64,000 bases of DNA from Plantago major (taxonomy: Eukaryota > Streptophyta > Magnoliopsida > Lamiales > Plantaginaceae): contig CM048844.1 of the NCBI GenBank assembly GCA_026545765.1, forward strand, positions 69,731,035 through 69,795,034. Reading direction: 5' to 3'. Below the pieces are notes generated by a model, which saw only the letters and a list, made by a program, of their open reading frames with translations, did no database searches and was not told the DNA's origin. A program made the position numbers and the translations under genes. Below, in pieces: positions 41,083-54,577 of this stretch (its first letter is position 1; every line of letters starts with the position of its first letter).

Positions 41083-44000
41083 ATGGCTCCCAAACGTGCT
41101 TCTTCTCAGAAATCCCAAACTACTGCTGGTACTGCTGAAAAGCAAGCACCAGTGCTAGTTATAACAAACAATCGGTTGATCGGAGAATTCGACCCTGATC
41201 ATTGGACTTCAAATCACAGGATGATTTGGGGTGGTGCCATGATTGAGGAATACCTGGTTGCTGCAATAGAAAAGCAGACTGATAGGAAGTTGGTACTTGA
41301 TATGCTTGAAAAGGCAAAAATCAAGGGGTTTCTATCTGCTCTTCCCAGTGGAGTTCTTCACTGGATGTTCTGGAGTTTTACAATAACTCCACAATTATTT
41401 CCAAGATCTCTGAAGGCACTGAGATAGTGTCTATCAAGACCAAAGTCCAAGGACAAGAAATTCTGTTGGACGAAACAGCTTTCTGTGAGCTGTTTGAACT
41501 TCAAAATCTTGGAAAGGATTTTGAAATTGACACCAAGGATGAAGATCTCCTTGAAGGTGTGAAGCAACTTTACAGTAATGTGTGTGATCTTGACAAACCA
41601 GACACACCCATCGACTTTAAGCTTGCTGACATAAGGACCAGACATCTTTTGGTCCACTGGGATGTGTTGGCATGTATCCTTCACAGAGGCTTCGATGGTC
41701 CACAAGGAGGTGCTGACCAGATAAGCCAAGAACGCTGGATGATGTTGTTCTTGTTGAGTCAACAAGACAAAAGGCTGGAAAACCCTTTTAATTGGGGGAA
41801 GTACGCCTTCATGAAATTTGTGAAGAAAATACAAGGCTTTGAGCCTAGAATCGTTAAGGGCCTTGCTGAGCCAAAAGCCACAGTAAGCTATGGACTGCAA
41901 ATTTGCTACTTACTGGAATGTCTCGGCATTGAGCTTAGAGAGACGGCAGATATTGCCAACAGTAACCTACTCTACAAATATGAGTATACAAACATGATGA
42001 AAAAGGTTACTGGATCTCAGAAAGGTTCCAAGAAATGAAAGACTGAAGAGGTATCTGAGGGAAAAGTTGCGACCAATAAGCCCAGAACTTCACGGAAGAA
42101 GTCTGCTGGCAAATCAGAAGGCACACCCATTGAGGTTGTCGATTCTCAGATACCTGACGTCGCTGCAGATGAACTCATCAATGCTGCAAAAGAGGCATCG
42201 GCTACTGAACAAGTAGATTCAGCAAGAGAAAGTGCTTTCAGAAATGTGAAGACTATTACAGACTGCCTTGCTGATGAACTCATAAATGTTGAAAAAGTTC
42301 AAACTCTTTCTGCAGAAGCAGCAGGGATTGTTGATAACTCTGTTCCAGATTTCGATGACGAATCGGACGAGGAGAAGATCCCAGACCCCAAGGTTACTGA
42401 AAAAGTAACCAAGGCAAAGGGGAAGAACAAAAGGTCCAAGGTTGCTGAGAAAGCAACTAGCTCAAAGGTTGCTGAGCAAGCACCTATAGCAAAGGTTGTT
42501 GGTGCCAACACACCATCAGGTAAAATCACGTATAAACAACTTCAAGAAGCCCTGATGAGTGGTGACCTAGTGTTGGTAGACGCTGATGTCAACACCACAC
42601 TTAAAAATTTGGAAGAGCTCTCAACTGCTCAAACTTCTGCTTCCAGACAACCACAACAACCACAACCACAACAGCCACAAGTGGTTGATGAAATGGTAAA
42701 TGAACTCCATTTCGACATATCAGCTATGCAACATGCTGAAGAAAATCCTGCAAACAAGCAGGTTCCCCAACTCCTAGAGAGGGATCAAACTGAGACACCT
42801 GCTCAGAATGATCAAACAAGGGAGGCAACTGAGTCAGTCACTCAGGAAAGGTCTGAAGTACCAGAAACTTCAAACAAAGAAGCCATAATGGAACAGCAAG
42901 ACCAAAGCATAGAAGGGTCACAAGTTCCAGAGACCAATCAGCCTGACAATGCTCATGTAGTTGAATGGTTTAACTCTCTACTTGTGAAATTTTATGTTAA
43001 TCAATCTTGTTACTTATAAAAATTTCTTTGTTACAGGCTGAATTAGAAACAAAAGAACAAGAGGAAGCTGAAAAGCTTGCCTCAGAGACTGAGAAGGAGG
43101 CTACTACCTCACCTCTTAAGGAATCTGAGCCTGTGCTACAGGTGATAGAGAATTCCCTAAGACATTACTTTTCAGATATTTGTTAATTCACTTAACTAAT
43201 CAAGTGGATGTTTCTAATAGGCTCCAACTGAGAAGGAAAATGATAAGGCTGAGAAGCCCAACTCATTAGAGAATCAACCAGAGACTCACAAAGTCTCTGA
43301 GGAACAAGTATCTGAGCCTTCTATTGAGAAGGTATATATATATATATATATTTCAGATACCTATAATCTTCAAAGACAAATCTCTGATCATTTTTCTCAA
43401 ACACTTTCTACTTAACAGGTTCAAAAAGAAGTAGAAGTTCTTTGAGGAATTGCCCGCTCAATCCCCACAACAAATGGAAATTGATGAGGCATCAAAGCCT
43501 TCATCACAAGAAAAATTTCCAGAGACTGCACAAGTCTCTGAGCAACAAGTATCTGAGCCTCCAATAGTGGAGGTAATTGACCTCTCAGATATCTGATTTT
43601 GTAAATAGAATTTTTCTTTATAAAATTTCCTAAGTGTTATGATTCTCAGGTTCAAAAAGAAAGAGAGGATGCTGAGGATCAGACTTCCAAGTCTCCTCCT
43701 CACACCAAGATATCTGAGGCACCTGGAACCTCAGTAGTCCAACCTTCTGAGCCTTTTCTTTGTTGCACAGATACTTGACTACTCTAAAACTCAGATATCT
43801 ACACAAGTTTTGAAACTAATTCAAAACTCTCTCTCTCAGGCTCAAAGTAGTGCCAAGAAGGAGTCAAATGATGACTATGAAAACCTTCTTCCCTTCTTCA
43901 AGACTCATACCTTGCCAAAGCATATTTAATGCTTCAAGAAATGGCAAAGGTTAAGGTGCTCTGATCTCTCTGAAATACTGAGAATCACAAATCAACCAAC

Positions 44001-46477
44001 AAGACGAGCACGAGCTCTTCATCTGGAAAACTATATCCACGCAATGTTCCCTACTGAACAATATCAAGTTGCGACCTTAATGCGTAAGGATTTTTCCAAG
44101 GAAGTGGCACACAAATTGGTTCAAGCCTTCAAACAGGCAGATGGTCAGACAAGATTGCAGATGGCATTCAAGCCAGTCCTGCCCCAGACACTACAATTTA
44201 TTCCTTCTGAACAAGAAGAGGTTAATGGGCAGAAAATCACTATTCCTGAAGTGATTAATCTTGTATATGAAGACGATGAGGAGGAAGAAATAGATGAGAA
44301 TAACTTTGATGAACCTCCCTCTGACCATCACAAAAAGGATGATGATGATATGACGGATGATGATGCCCCTGCACCAGGGACAGGAGGAATTCCACAAGGA
44401 AACAATGCCTCAGCTGCTGAAAATCACACTGAGAGGACATCACAGCAATCCCCTCCTCCATCTCCTCAGAAATCCACCCATCCTTCACAGCAATCCCAAC
44501 AACAAAAAGACACTACTGAACAAGTAGTTGAGCACTCTGAGGAAACAACTCAGAAGATATTAAATACTCAAACCAGAGCTGCTCAACTTAAACAACTGTT
44601 GGAAGAAGAGCAACAGCTCCATCTTCAACTTGAAGAAGAGCTAGTTAAATCTAGAGATAAGCTCAATCAACTACAAGATCAATACTTACAAGAGACAGTA
44701 GCTTACTCTGAGGTTAAAGAGCTCCAGGATGCTGTAAATGCTATTGCTAAGGAATTAGATACTGAAGAAGTATCTAAAGAAAAGCATGATGCTAAGTTGC
44801 ATCACAAAGAAAAGACATACCATCCTCCTCTCAGAAAGGAAAGAAGCCCATCTCTGAGATGGTTGCCGGACTAGAAAATCTTGAAAATGTCCAAGAGGAT
44901 GAAGATCACTGGGCTGAAGACTCAGATGATGAAGAAGACAAGACTTTGGCAGCACACCGCAATGAACACTTAGATGAATAGATACCAAGTTTTGGCACAT
45001 GTTAAAAAGGAGATGTCTTCACAAAACAAAGATGTAATTGCCTCCGTCCCCTCAGAAATGAAGAAGTTCACAGAACTCATCACTCAGAGAACAACCAGTA
45101 TGGTTATTGCTCAGAAGGATCTGGGAATAATAAGGGACGATGATATGTCATTAGCTGAAAAAGCTTTTCATGAGGCAAGTTACACTGCTGGAAAAGCAAA
45201 TGCCATACTAGGCCCATTGAGCAGAAATCGATAAGGAAAATGGACTTATCAAACAAAATCAGGAGCTCAAGGCTGAACTTCAGAAGTTGGTCACTGCCTA
45301 CAACTACTTGCAGAAGAATTTTGAGTCTCTCTCAGATTCTTTTGTGGTACTTAGTCAGTCAACAATGACTAAGGGGGAAGAATTTGGATCTCAAGATCAG
45401 GGGGAAGGAAAGAAGAAATCTAGAGTTGGTGCCGCTCAAAAAGGAAGAGGAAACAAGAAAACTTCCCAGCCACCACTCAGAATAAATGATCCCTCATCAA
45501 ATCAAGCTGCTTTGCAAATAGTAGCTACTTCCCAGCAGCCAACTGAAGTAACTACAATGGTAACAAGGTCCATGGCAAAAAGACCTCCAAGGAGGACCAA
45601 GGCTCCAAGGAGAAGACAAGTGAGAGGGATTGATGAATCTTCTGAAGAAGAAGAAGGTCAAATCAAATCCCTGGGCAATGAAGAAGGCTGCAAAAGTCTC
45701 ACAAGAATTGATCTTGATGATGATGAAGAGACTGATGAAGATGAAGCTCCTCTTCACTGAAAAAAGGAAAATTGATAGCCTAACTGAGCCCATAGCTGCA
45801 AAGCCTTTAGCAGCTAACACACCCTCTGGAAATACCAAGTCAATCCAGGGTGGTTCTACAAGCAATCCCCCAAAGGAGAATTCTAGACAAAGAAGGAACA
45901 GGCTGAGAGCTGAACAAAGACAAAGTCAACTTCCACTCAGGCCAGAAGAAGCCAAAATTGAGTTTGTGAAGAATGACAACAATTCCTCTGTCTACAGGTG
46001 CATTAATCAAAAGAATGGGTATTGGATTTTGGAACTCAAGCACTTACTGGTAAATTCAAGGTTTCCAGAACCAATCCATAAACAGCTCATGGCATGGAGA
46101 AAGATAAGCCAATCTTGATTAACACCAACCACATCAAAGCATGGTTGGATTTTGAAGTAATCAAGATAAAAGAAGCCATGAAGAAGGACCTCTCTGATGA
46201 TTGTCCTTATGGAAAGCCAGATGAGGTGCACAGAATTCCCAACATTACTGGAACAGGCACAAGAGCAAGACTTGCGGTGGAACCCTATGAGTCCTTCTAC
46301 TTAACTGAAGATCAATACAAGGGTGACATCAGATATCTGAAGATCATTTATGAATACTTCAAGCTGTCAAATATCAGAATCGAGCATGCCTGGAAATGGG
46401 AAAAGTATCTGTGGGTCAAGCATTTTGTCAAGAGATATCCCACCAAAAGGTTTGGTGATAGGAAATTTGCAGACTGA
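41083..46477 (+). pseudogene. Sirevirus-like post-pol accessory gene, alpha-2 (fossil)
   Basis: Counterpart of 16120-21582: N-terminal domain (ITNNRLIGEFDPDHW, VSIKTKVQGQEILLDETAFC, DIRTRHLLVHWDVLACILHR), basic cluster, acidic region (FDDESDEEKIPDPKVTEKV), a glutamine/proline run (PQQPQPQQPQ near 42655), the intron cluster (about 42957-43840), coiled coil (about 44565-44780) and the conserved C-terminal part ending at 46477 (KWEKYLWVKHFVKRYPTKRF). The internal TATA box present upstream in alpha-1 and in the third element is missing here because the leader is shorter. Function unknown. Broken in a few places. Confidence 0.72.
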
Positions 46478-46869
46478 TCCATGGAACCGTTTTGAAGACT
46501 TGAAGATTTTTTGAAGACTTGAAGACTTGTCATTTAGAATGTTCACTTGGAGCTTGGTAACTCCTATTGTTCTATTTGACTAAGTAGTTTCTGTGATTTT
46601 GCTGATTGATCTTTTCTGTTAAATCTTGAAAAAGTTATCTGTAAGCTTTCTTTGTATCATATCTGATGAACTTACTCTCAGATATCATTTTTTATATAAG
46701 ATAACTTGTCAACAAAGATCACACCTTGTGATTTGGTTGATGTTTACTTTCTGCACTTAATTATATGAATTAAAAGATCATAAGAAATGATTAAGTGGTG
46801 GATTGTTTCCTCATCCAGATTTGTAATAGGTCAGATAGTCATTGTTGACTGATCAAAATGGGGGAAATT

Positions 46870-48501
46870 TGTTAGGAATATTTGTTTAGATTTTGATCAG
46901 CAACCTAATGACTTATCTTAGCTCAGAAAGGTGATTAGTACTCTTAGTTCACTTGAACACTGTAAAAGAGGAAACTCACTAAGTATGATAGTCTAGCAAA
47001 TCTTGTATAGGATGTTAGGTCTCGAAATGTAATTTTTATTTTCTGAAGAAGACCAAGAAGAAGGCATCCAGCAGGAAAAGTTCAACGGATTTGAAGATTT
47101 GAAGACTGCACAAGATTGCTGAAGACAAGGGTTTTTCAGATACCTATGTCCAGATATCTTGAGAAACAAGTGTTTCGAAACACACGAGTTGCAAAAGATA
47201 TCTGAGAATAAAAGGTTTCCGAGACAAGGATAGTGCCCACCGATATCTACACTCAGATACCTTGGACATAAAATATGCTTCTGAAAGAGAAACATATTAT
47301 AACAAGTTGTTTAAACAAGTGGTATCTGGAGCTATGATGATCTCTGGAAAAGAACGTGCAAAGCCTCAGAAAGCTTGCATAGTTCCGTTGGCACTACATG
47401 ACAAAGTATAGTACAGTGCATTAAATGCGCAGACAGAAATGTCAGAACAAAAGTTGTAGCTTCTGAAGAAGAAGACAAACCTGCTACAGTACTATACTCG
47501 GATATCAATAGTTTGAATTTGATTTAAGCCTAACGGATACTATTCAAACGGCACTCAAAATTCATCTATAAATATCAACGCTTAGACTGCTTGAGAACAC
47601 ACACTGAACACCTTAGATCACTGAACTTATACTCACACAAGTTCTCTCAAGCAAACTACTTACTTTCAAGCTTTCTGTTGCGGCCAAAGCTCTTGATTCC
47701 AAGTAGCACAAAAGTTCTAAGTGTCTTGATCCTTAACGAGCATTGTTGTCTGTGAAGGAGTTGAACTAAGATTTCAAATCTGAGATTCATTCTCTGGAAC
47801 ACTTACAATAGACTTGGGTTAGTAGAGAACAATATACCATACATTGAAAAGTGTATTAAGTATACTTGATTCATAGAGCTATCTGAATAACTGAATAAGT
47901 TATTTAAGAAGCTCACCTGACAAACAAACCTAAAACTAACACCTTAAACGGCATGGAGTACAGGAAGTACTTAGTTTGGGAAACTAAGGAATAACTCCAA
48001 GGTTATTGAGCACAGGAAGTACTTAGTTTGGGAAACTAAGGAACAACTCAAAAAGGTTTCTGAGTACAGGAAGTACTTGGCTGTGAAAGCCGGGGAATAA
48101 CTCAGGGGGAACACTTGGTTGGGAACCTAGTGTATTTAGGAATCAAGAAAAGATATCTGTAAGGTTACCTCATTTATCTTAGTGGATTCTAGGTCTGAGA
48201 AAGACCGAAGTGGATTAGTTGAAGGATTACGCCACCTTCAGATACCACTATAAAAAGACTTGTGTTATTTACTCTCTGCAGCTTATTACTTGTTTTACTT
48301 ATATTGCAAAGTACTTACACTTATCTTGCTGAACACGTGCACTTATCTTAGAAAAGTCTTCCGCTCTCTGAAATTAAGTATCAGATATCTTCATAGATAT
48401 CTTCACAGATATCTAAGAAACTGTGCTTATCGACAAAAGTTTTAAAAGACTATTCACCCCCCCCCCCCTAGTCTTTTACTTTGCCGTTATCTGGACCAAC
48501 A
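46870..48501 (+). repeat. Sirevirus-like 3' LTR of alpha-2
   Basis: Runs from TGTTAGGAATATTTG to TCTGGACCAACA, 1.63 kb. TATAAATA lies at 47567-47574. The leader has three tandem hairpin units (47955-48131), one more than alpha-1, and the C-loop hairpin at 48444-48477 with 12 C. Unlike alpha-1, the second half does not resemble the LTR at 50332. Confidence 0.9.
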
Positions 48502-49688
48502 AATAGTGTAAGAACAACTGTATAGAATGACCAACCATAGTGTTGTCTCAACAGGGTGATCACACGGATCTAGAAGGGCCACCACCGAAGTGCTGCTCCC
48601 AGAAATCTTGTTGCGCCTTCCAGAGTGCCTCCTGCCTCTCCAAGCGCTCAAGCTCACGCTGCTCCCTAGCTTCAGCTCTCCTATCTCTCTCCTCCTGTCG
48701 CCGGTAGTGCTCCTCGATTCGGGAGTACTGATCCTCAATCCGGGCATATTGTGTTCCTGCCCACTCCTGAAACTATGCTTGCATCTGCTCGAAGTAACTC
48801 CAGGTGGAGCGGGCTGCTCTGCACTGTCATTGGCGCCCCTGATAGGAGTGGGATGGAGGCCGAGGATGACTCTGGCGCTAGCTGATTTCAGAGCTCCTTT
48901 GGGTTTCTCAGAGCCCTGAATTCCTGGAATATTGAAGGATCGGCAGATATTGGTAATAAGGCATGGAAAACCGAGGAGACTGCCTTTAGCTTTCCGGGAC
49001 TGAGCCTCTGCCAAAATGATATCTGGGGCGTCAACAAACTGCCCGTTCATGATCGTTCGAATAAGGCGGGCTGTGGGTGGGGTTAGGGTGGTAAAATATG
49101 AGTTGGGGGTGAAATTATATTGTATCAGATGTTTCCAAAGGCGAACCTCTGGCTTGAGGAAGTGGGTGGCTATGGTGGTTTTGGTCATGTGGTCCTACGG
49201 ATCGGTACCAGTAGGAGTACAAACTCGGCTAAGTCCCTCTCAAACTGCTGGTTGTGAAAATTGTCGCCCCAGTGGCTGTACTTGTCATCGTCTTCCTGGA
49301 ACACCCTGCACTGGAGGAATTCCCAAATACTTCTAGGTGAGAACTGGATCCTGACACCGCAAATCGTCATCACCCATTCAGCTAAGTCGTGGAGGCTTAT
49401 GTAGAATTCCCGAACTAGCTTCGGGTCAAAGGACAGCTGCTTGCCGAAGAGCCTGCTCCAGCCTAAATATCTGATCCTTGCCCAGACTCGGGCGTAGACA
49501 GCATCCTCCAATTCATCGAGAGCCAATTCACGCTCGGGCCATGCTTTCCTCGGCTCCATAAAATTTGCTTCCATAAAAGCCCTCCCTTCCATGGACAGGT
49601 GTTAGAACTCATCTACAGGACCTCTCTGTTTGGCCGCGCTACTGGACTCGCCTCTATGGCGTTTGCTGCCGGTGGCTCTGCGAGACAT
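48502..49688 (-). pseudogene. Athila-like ORF3, Transposase_32-type accessory protein (fossil)
   Basis: Start MSRRATGSKRHRGESSS at 49688. Then FMEANFMEPRKAWPERELAL, GWSRLFGKQLSFDPKLVREF, VRIQFSPRSIWEFLQCRVFQ, HFLKPEVRLWKHLIQYNFTP, LTPPTARLIRTIMNGQFVDA, GSLLGFPCLITNICRSFNIP. This matches the putative plant transposon protein domain often found downstream of pol in Athila-type elements. The real role is unknown; it has been discussed as env-like by position only. It is the best preserved copy; remnants of its 3' end also lie at 12131-12346 and 37138-37350. About two breaks. Confidence 0.75.
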
Positions 49689-50331
49689 AATTCCTGCAAG
49701 AAAGGTGTTAGTGTAGAACAATGGGGGTAGATAACTACCTCCCCAAACCGATTCATGATCAAAAAAGGCCAGAAACAACGAAAGAGCAATGACAGGGGAG
49801 AATGCAAAATTCCCCAAACCAACACGAGATTATATATCATGGCCAATGCTCGATTCACGTCAGTTCACAAGCAAAAGAGTAGTGATAAGCAGAGCAACAG
49901 TGGGGAAGGATAGTATAAATTGGCAAAAATGGGGAAGTAGTGCAAAAATTGAAAAACGCAAGTAAGTTCCAAAATCAACGAGGAAGGGATCCATGCATCA
50001 ATAAGAATCGAACTACTACACCCAAACAAATACAACTAATGACGATCAACCATGTAATGTATGTAAACTCGAAATAACAGAGGAAGAAGGAAGTTCAAGC
50101 CAATTTACCTTTTGAATCCGAAGAAATGGGTTGAAAACACACAAAAGTGATGCAAGAAACGAGGAGAGGAGGAAAAACCTGTTGATTTGCAACGAGAATG
50201 GGGGAATTTGGTGGAGAATTGAGGGAGAAGGGAGATTGGAGCGAAGAGAAGAAAAAGAAACGGGAAGAGGAAGAAGAGGGAATGGGGCGGTGAAGAAGAA
50301 GAAAAAGAAAAAAGTATTTGAAAAACCTAGC
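48502..50331 (-). mobile_element. Athila-like element, ORF3 region (fossil)
   Basis: Minus-strand interior sequence lying between a Sirevirus-like 3' LTR (ends 48501) and a Sirevirus-like 5' LTR (starts 50332). It holds ORF3 (49688-48502) and its upstream non-coding part (50331-49689), which contains a purine-rich tract (about 50225-50320). The last five bases, CTAGC (50327-50331), match the bases after the alpha-1 LTR. Confidence 0.75.
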
Positions 50332-51918
50332 TGTTAGGAATATCTGTTTAGATTTTGATCAGCAACCTAATGACTTATCTTAGCTCAGAAAGGTGGTTAG
50401 TACTCTTGGTTCACTTGAACACTGTAAAAGAGGAAACTCAATAAGTATGATAGTCTAGCAAATCTTGTATAGGATGTTAGGTCTCTGAATGTAATTTTTA
50501 TTCCTCTAAAGAAGACCAAGAAGAAGGCATCCAGCAGGAAAAGTTCAACGGCTTTGAAGATTTGAAGACTGCAGAAGATTGCTGAAGATAAGGGTTTTTC
50601 AGATACCTATGACCAGATATCTTGAAGACACAAGCATTTTTAAATAAATAGTGTTACAAAAGATATCTGAGAAATAAAAGGTTTCTGAAATGAGGAAAGT
50701 GCCCACAGATATCTACACTCAGATACCTTGGACATAAACTATGTTTCTGAAAAGAAATATATTATAACAAGTTGTTTCAACAAGTGGTATCAGGAGTTGT
50801 GATAATCTCTGGAAAAGACCGTCCAAAGAATCAGAGAATTCTGATAGTATAATATCTCTGATACAATGCATAGTTCCGTTGGCACTACAGGACAAAGTAT
50901 AGTACAATGCATTAAATGCGCGGACAGAAATGTCTGAACAAAATGGTAGCTTCTGAAGAAGAAGACAAACGTACTACAGTACTATACTCAAATATCAATA
51001 GTTTGAATTTGATTTAAGCCTAACGGATACTATTCAAACGGCACTCAAATTCATCTATAAATATGAACACTTAGACTAGTTGAGAACACACCCTTAGAAC
51101 ATTGAACATTCTCACACAAGATCTCTCAAGCACAATACTTACCTTCAAGCTTTCTGTTGCGACCAAAGCTCTTGATTATAAGTAGCACAAAAGTTCTAAG
51201 TGTCCTGATCCTTAACAAGCATTGCCATTTGTGAAAGAGTTGAATTAAGATTTGATATCTGAGATTCATTCTCTTGAACATTTATCATAGACTTGGGTTA
51301 GTAAAGAACAAGATACCATACATTGCAAAGTGTATTAAGTATACTTGATTCTCGGAGCTATCTGGATAACTGAACAAGTTATTAAAGAAGCTCACCTGAC
51401 AAATTACCTTAACCAACACCTTAATTGGCGTGGAGTACAGGAAGTACTTAGTTTGGGAAACTAAGGAACAACTCTAGGAAAGAGGTTTCTGAGTACAGGA
51501 AGTACTTGGCTGTGAAATCCGGGGAATAACTCAGGGGGACACTTGGTTGGGAACCTAGTGTAATTAGGAATCGAGAGAAGATATTTGTAAGGTTACATCA
51601 ATTATCTGTCTTAGTGGATTCTAGGTCTGAGAAAGGCTGAAGTGGATTAGTTGAAGGATTACGCCACCTTCAGATACCACTATAAAAAGACTTGTGTTAT
51701 TTACTTTCTGCATTTTATTACTTGCTTTATTTACCTTGCAAAGTTTTTACACCTATCTTGCTGAGCACGTGCACTTATCACAGAAAAGTCTTTCGCTCTC
51801 TAAAATTAAGTATCAGATATCTTTACAGATATCTAGGAAACCGTGTTTATCGACAAAAGTTTTAAAAGACTATTCACCCCCTTCTAGTCTTTTTACTTTG
51901 CCATTATCTGGACCAACA
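50332..51918 (+). repeat. Sirevirus-like 5' LTR of element 3
   Basis: Runs from TGTTAGGAATATCTG to TCTGGACCAACA, 1.59 kb. TATAAATA lies at 51056-51063. The leader has two hairpin repeat units (51432-51560) and a C-loop hairpin at 51864-51893 with only five C. Its second half resembles the second half of the alpha-1 LTR. Confidence 0.92.
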
Positions 51919-51920
51919 AG

Positions 51921-51932
51921 TGGTATCAGAGC
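51921..51932 (+). other. Primer-binding site of element 3 (initiator tRNA-Met)
   Basis: TGGTATCAGAGC lies two bases after the LTR end and is the classic complement to the 3' end of plant initiator tRNA-Met used by Ty1/copia elements. Confidence 0.92.
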
Positions 51933-52036
51933 AGGAGGTTCCCAAGCCTTCTGCACTGAACCTAGATCCCAGATAAGTGCGCACTAATTGCTTTTCACCT
52001 ACACTTGATTTGTTTGTTTAGTGTGTTTGCTGCAGG

Positions 52037-54560
52037 ATGTCTTTAAGTGACGCCCCAATTCCCAAGCCAGAAAATTATGAGAAATGGAAGAACAACATGA
52101 TGCTCCACCTAGAAGCCATCAGTGACGAAATGATCGACGTAATAAAAAATGGCCAAATAGTCATTCAACAACTCAAGCAAGTCATGGAGGTTTCTAATGG
52201 TAGAGATAGAGAACAAAGCGATGGGTCTTCACAGACAGATGCGTTAACCAGCGGGAGACCTGCCAGTCAAGTCATTTACGAACCAAAGCCCAGAGAGCTC
52301 TGGACATCGGAAGATGCCAAGAGAAATCGACTGGATGGTCAGGCTCGTAATATCATCATACGTTCTACTCCAGACCACATAGAGTGTAAACTGTGGGGTG
52401 CAAAAACGGCGAAAGTGGCCTGGCAACTGATTGAAGAAATCTTTGCCGGCACTGAGAAAACAAAGGAAAATAAGTTCGATGTTTTGAAGCTCAAATTCCA
52501 AAAATTTAAACAAGGTCCCACAGAGACTCTTGAAAACCTAGATTTCCGGTTTACAACACTTATGAGTGACATGGCTGCACTTGGTTAAAGTAATAGATAT
52601 ACCCAGTCAGAAAAGATTAAGACTATTGTGAGAAGTCTAAATCATAACTGGGAGCACACAAAGTTTTTCTACTTTAACCAAGGAATGCCAGATATCACTC
52701 CAGTGGAACTTTTCTCTCACCTTGCCACTGTTGACTATGAGAAAACTCAAAGAGAACAAACAACTGAAAAGTTGCAGAATGTTGCTCTAGTTGCTCAAGG
52801 AACTTCTGAAAAGAAGGAAGGCAAGGAGGTGACTGAGGATGCCCTTGCTGTCAAGCAAATGAGAAAATATGTCAGTCGGTAAATAGAGAGAAGAAAAGCC
52901 AAAGAGAAGCTGAAAAAGCATCTAGGCTCAAACTATCACCAGTACAAAAATATGCAAAGCTCGCTGAACAAGCCGGCTCAGAAAGCATCAAGTACTGAGG
53001 AAGCAGAAATCGGAAACGTATCTGTTTCTATTGTCAGAAACCTGGTCATTTCAAGAAGGATTGCCCTGCCTTCAACAAACTAAAGACAGGTGACAAGAAA
53101 GATAGAAGAAGAAACTTCAAGAGAAGTCGGAGAGCTATGCTCACTGAAGAAAGGAAAAAGATTCAACTCCAACTGGATGCTCTAGACATTGAGTCTGATT
53201 CTGAAGATGAAGACTCAGATGATTCCACACTGCCTTCTCTAGAAATGTGCAGTGTTTCTCATAAAGTGATTAACTTTGGTCAAACGAAGAAAGAAGTGTG
53301 TGGAGTGGCTGAAGAAATCTTCCCAGATACCTCCAACATTCAACCTTGTCTAATGGCTGATGAGGTAACACATACTTCTTGTTATACATATAAAAGTGAT
53401 GAGGAAGGAATCAAAGATCTGGAACATCTCAGAAGAGAGCTTGATCTCTACGAAAGAGAGTTTCTAATGGTCCGAGCTAGAGCCGAAATCTTTGAAGAAG
53501 AAAAGAATTCTCTTGAAAAGGAAAATTCAAAATTACTCAAGATATCTGAGGAAAAGGATGCCGAAATTGCATCTCTCAAAGCTCAGATATCTGAGACTGA
53601 AAAGTCACATGAAGAAGCATTGGCCAATCTTCAAAAGAAATGTGAAGATCTTCTTTCTGAGAATGAACAACTCAAAAAGAAAGAACTATCTTTTCAATCT
53701 TATGCCAAAGCTAGTGACACTCTTACTGAAGTACAATCTTATTTAAGAGATTCTTCAGAAAAGAGAGGACTTGGGCTGGACACACAAACAGATAGTTCTA
53801 CCACTCTGAATAAGAGTGATGAAAGAAGAACATTTGTCAATGCTCAGCAAGGTGGTTCCCAAACAACCTACAGTATCTGTCAGAAAGCTAAGGTTGTTGA
53901 CAAAGGAAAGGCAGTTGCGACCAAATCTTTGTGTAAAAAACAAGTCCAAAAGAAATTTGTTGGGAATGTTTCTGAAAAGAAACATAACACTGAAAAGTGT
54001 AATCACCCACAGTGCTATGTCTCTCAGAAAGGAAGAATTGCAGGAGCTGGCAAATTCTCCTATATCACATTTTCTGGAAAGAAAATAGACTACCCAGAGA
54101 CTAGCAAAGCTGCTGAGATGAGAACTCAAATAGCACCAGGTGCACGGAATGGTATTGGCTATAAAGCCATCGAGAAAACAACTTGCTCGTGAGTATAAAC
54201 AAGAGCAAGAACGATGGTTAAAGGCTAGAATTGCTCACGGCAATTATCAGAAGTGGAAGATGAGTCAAGCCACTGAAAATCTGAATGCCAGGGCTAGAAG
54301 AAATTTGGCAAGGAAAGCTAAGTTTGCTGAGAAGCAGACTCAGAAACCTGACAGGAATCTGAAAGCACCTAATGGAGCACCGAGGAACACACCAACGAAG
54401 AAAATAGTTCTTGATAACAATGATACTAATCATTTAACTAGAATTCCTCCCTACGTTCCTGTTAGACAAAAGAATGTTCCTAAGAAATTCATTCAGAAAT
54501 GGATTCCAACTGAAAGATTCTTTACTCCAGATGGTTCCATTGTTAGTATTAGAACCTAAT
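52037..54560 (+). pseudogene. Sirevirus-like gag remnant
   Basis: Starts MSLSDAPIPKPENYEKWKNN. The gag core reads EPKPRELWTSEDAKRNRLDG, AKVAWQLIEEIFAGTEKTKE, KFQKFKQGPTETLENLDFRF. A zinc knuckle of the form C-x2-C-x4-H-x4-C (CFYCQKPGHFKKDC) lies at 53023-53064. Behind it follow an acidic stretch, a coiled coil (about 53400-53700, LKISEEKDAEIASLKAQISE) and a basic C-terminal part (ARARRNLARKAKFAEKQTQK). A long gag with coiled coil and zinc knuckle is usual in Sireviruses. It is the only copia gag in the window. A few breaks. Confidence 0.85.
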
Positions 54561-54577
54561 CTCCTGTTTCCTGTTTT

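Larger units (their letters stand above)
37376..48501 (+). mobile_element. Sirevirus-like Ty1/copia element alpha-2, 5'-truncated (fossil)
   Basis: Near-identical counterpart of alpha-1 from its left fusion point to the middle of the 3' LTR: pol 37391-40358, hairpins 40413-40515, accessory gene 41083-46477, polypurine tract 46855-46867, 3' LTR 46870-48501. The LTR ends cleanly at ACCAACA and is followed by AATAGTGTAAG of an Athila-like element. Broken in several places in pol and accessory gene. Confidence 0.88.

Noticed and set aside
7832-47602. The repeated block as an assembly artefact
   Set aside because: The copies have scattered private differences, different LTR second halves and different flanks (CTAGC against AATAG). 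An artefact cannot be fully excluded without reads, but the sequence argues for a real duplication.
52339-52572. Minus-strand open frames overlapping gag, pol and accessory genes
   Set aside because: They are mirror frames of well supported plus-strand coding sequence with no domain of their own.
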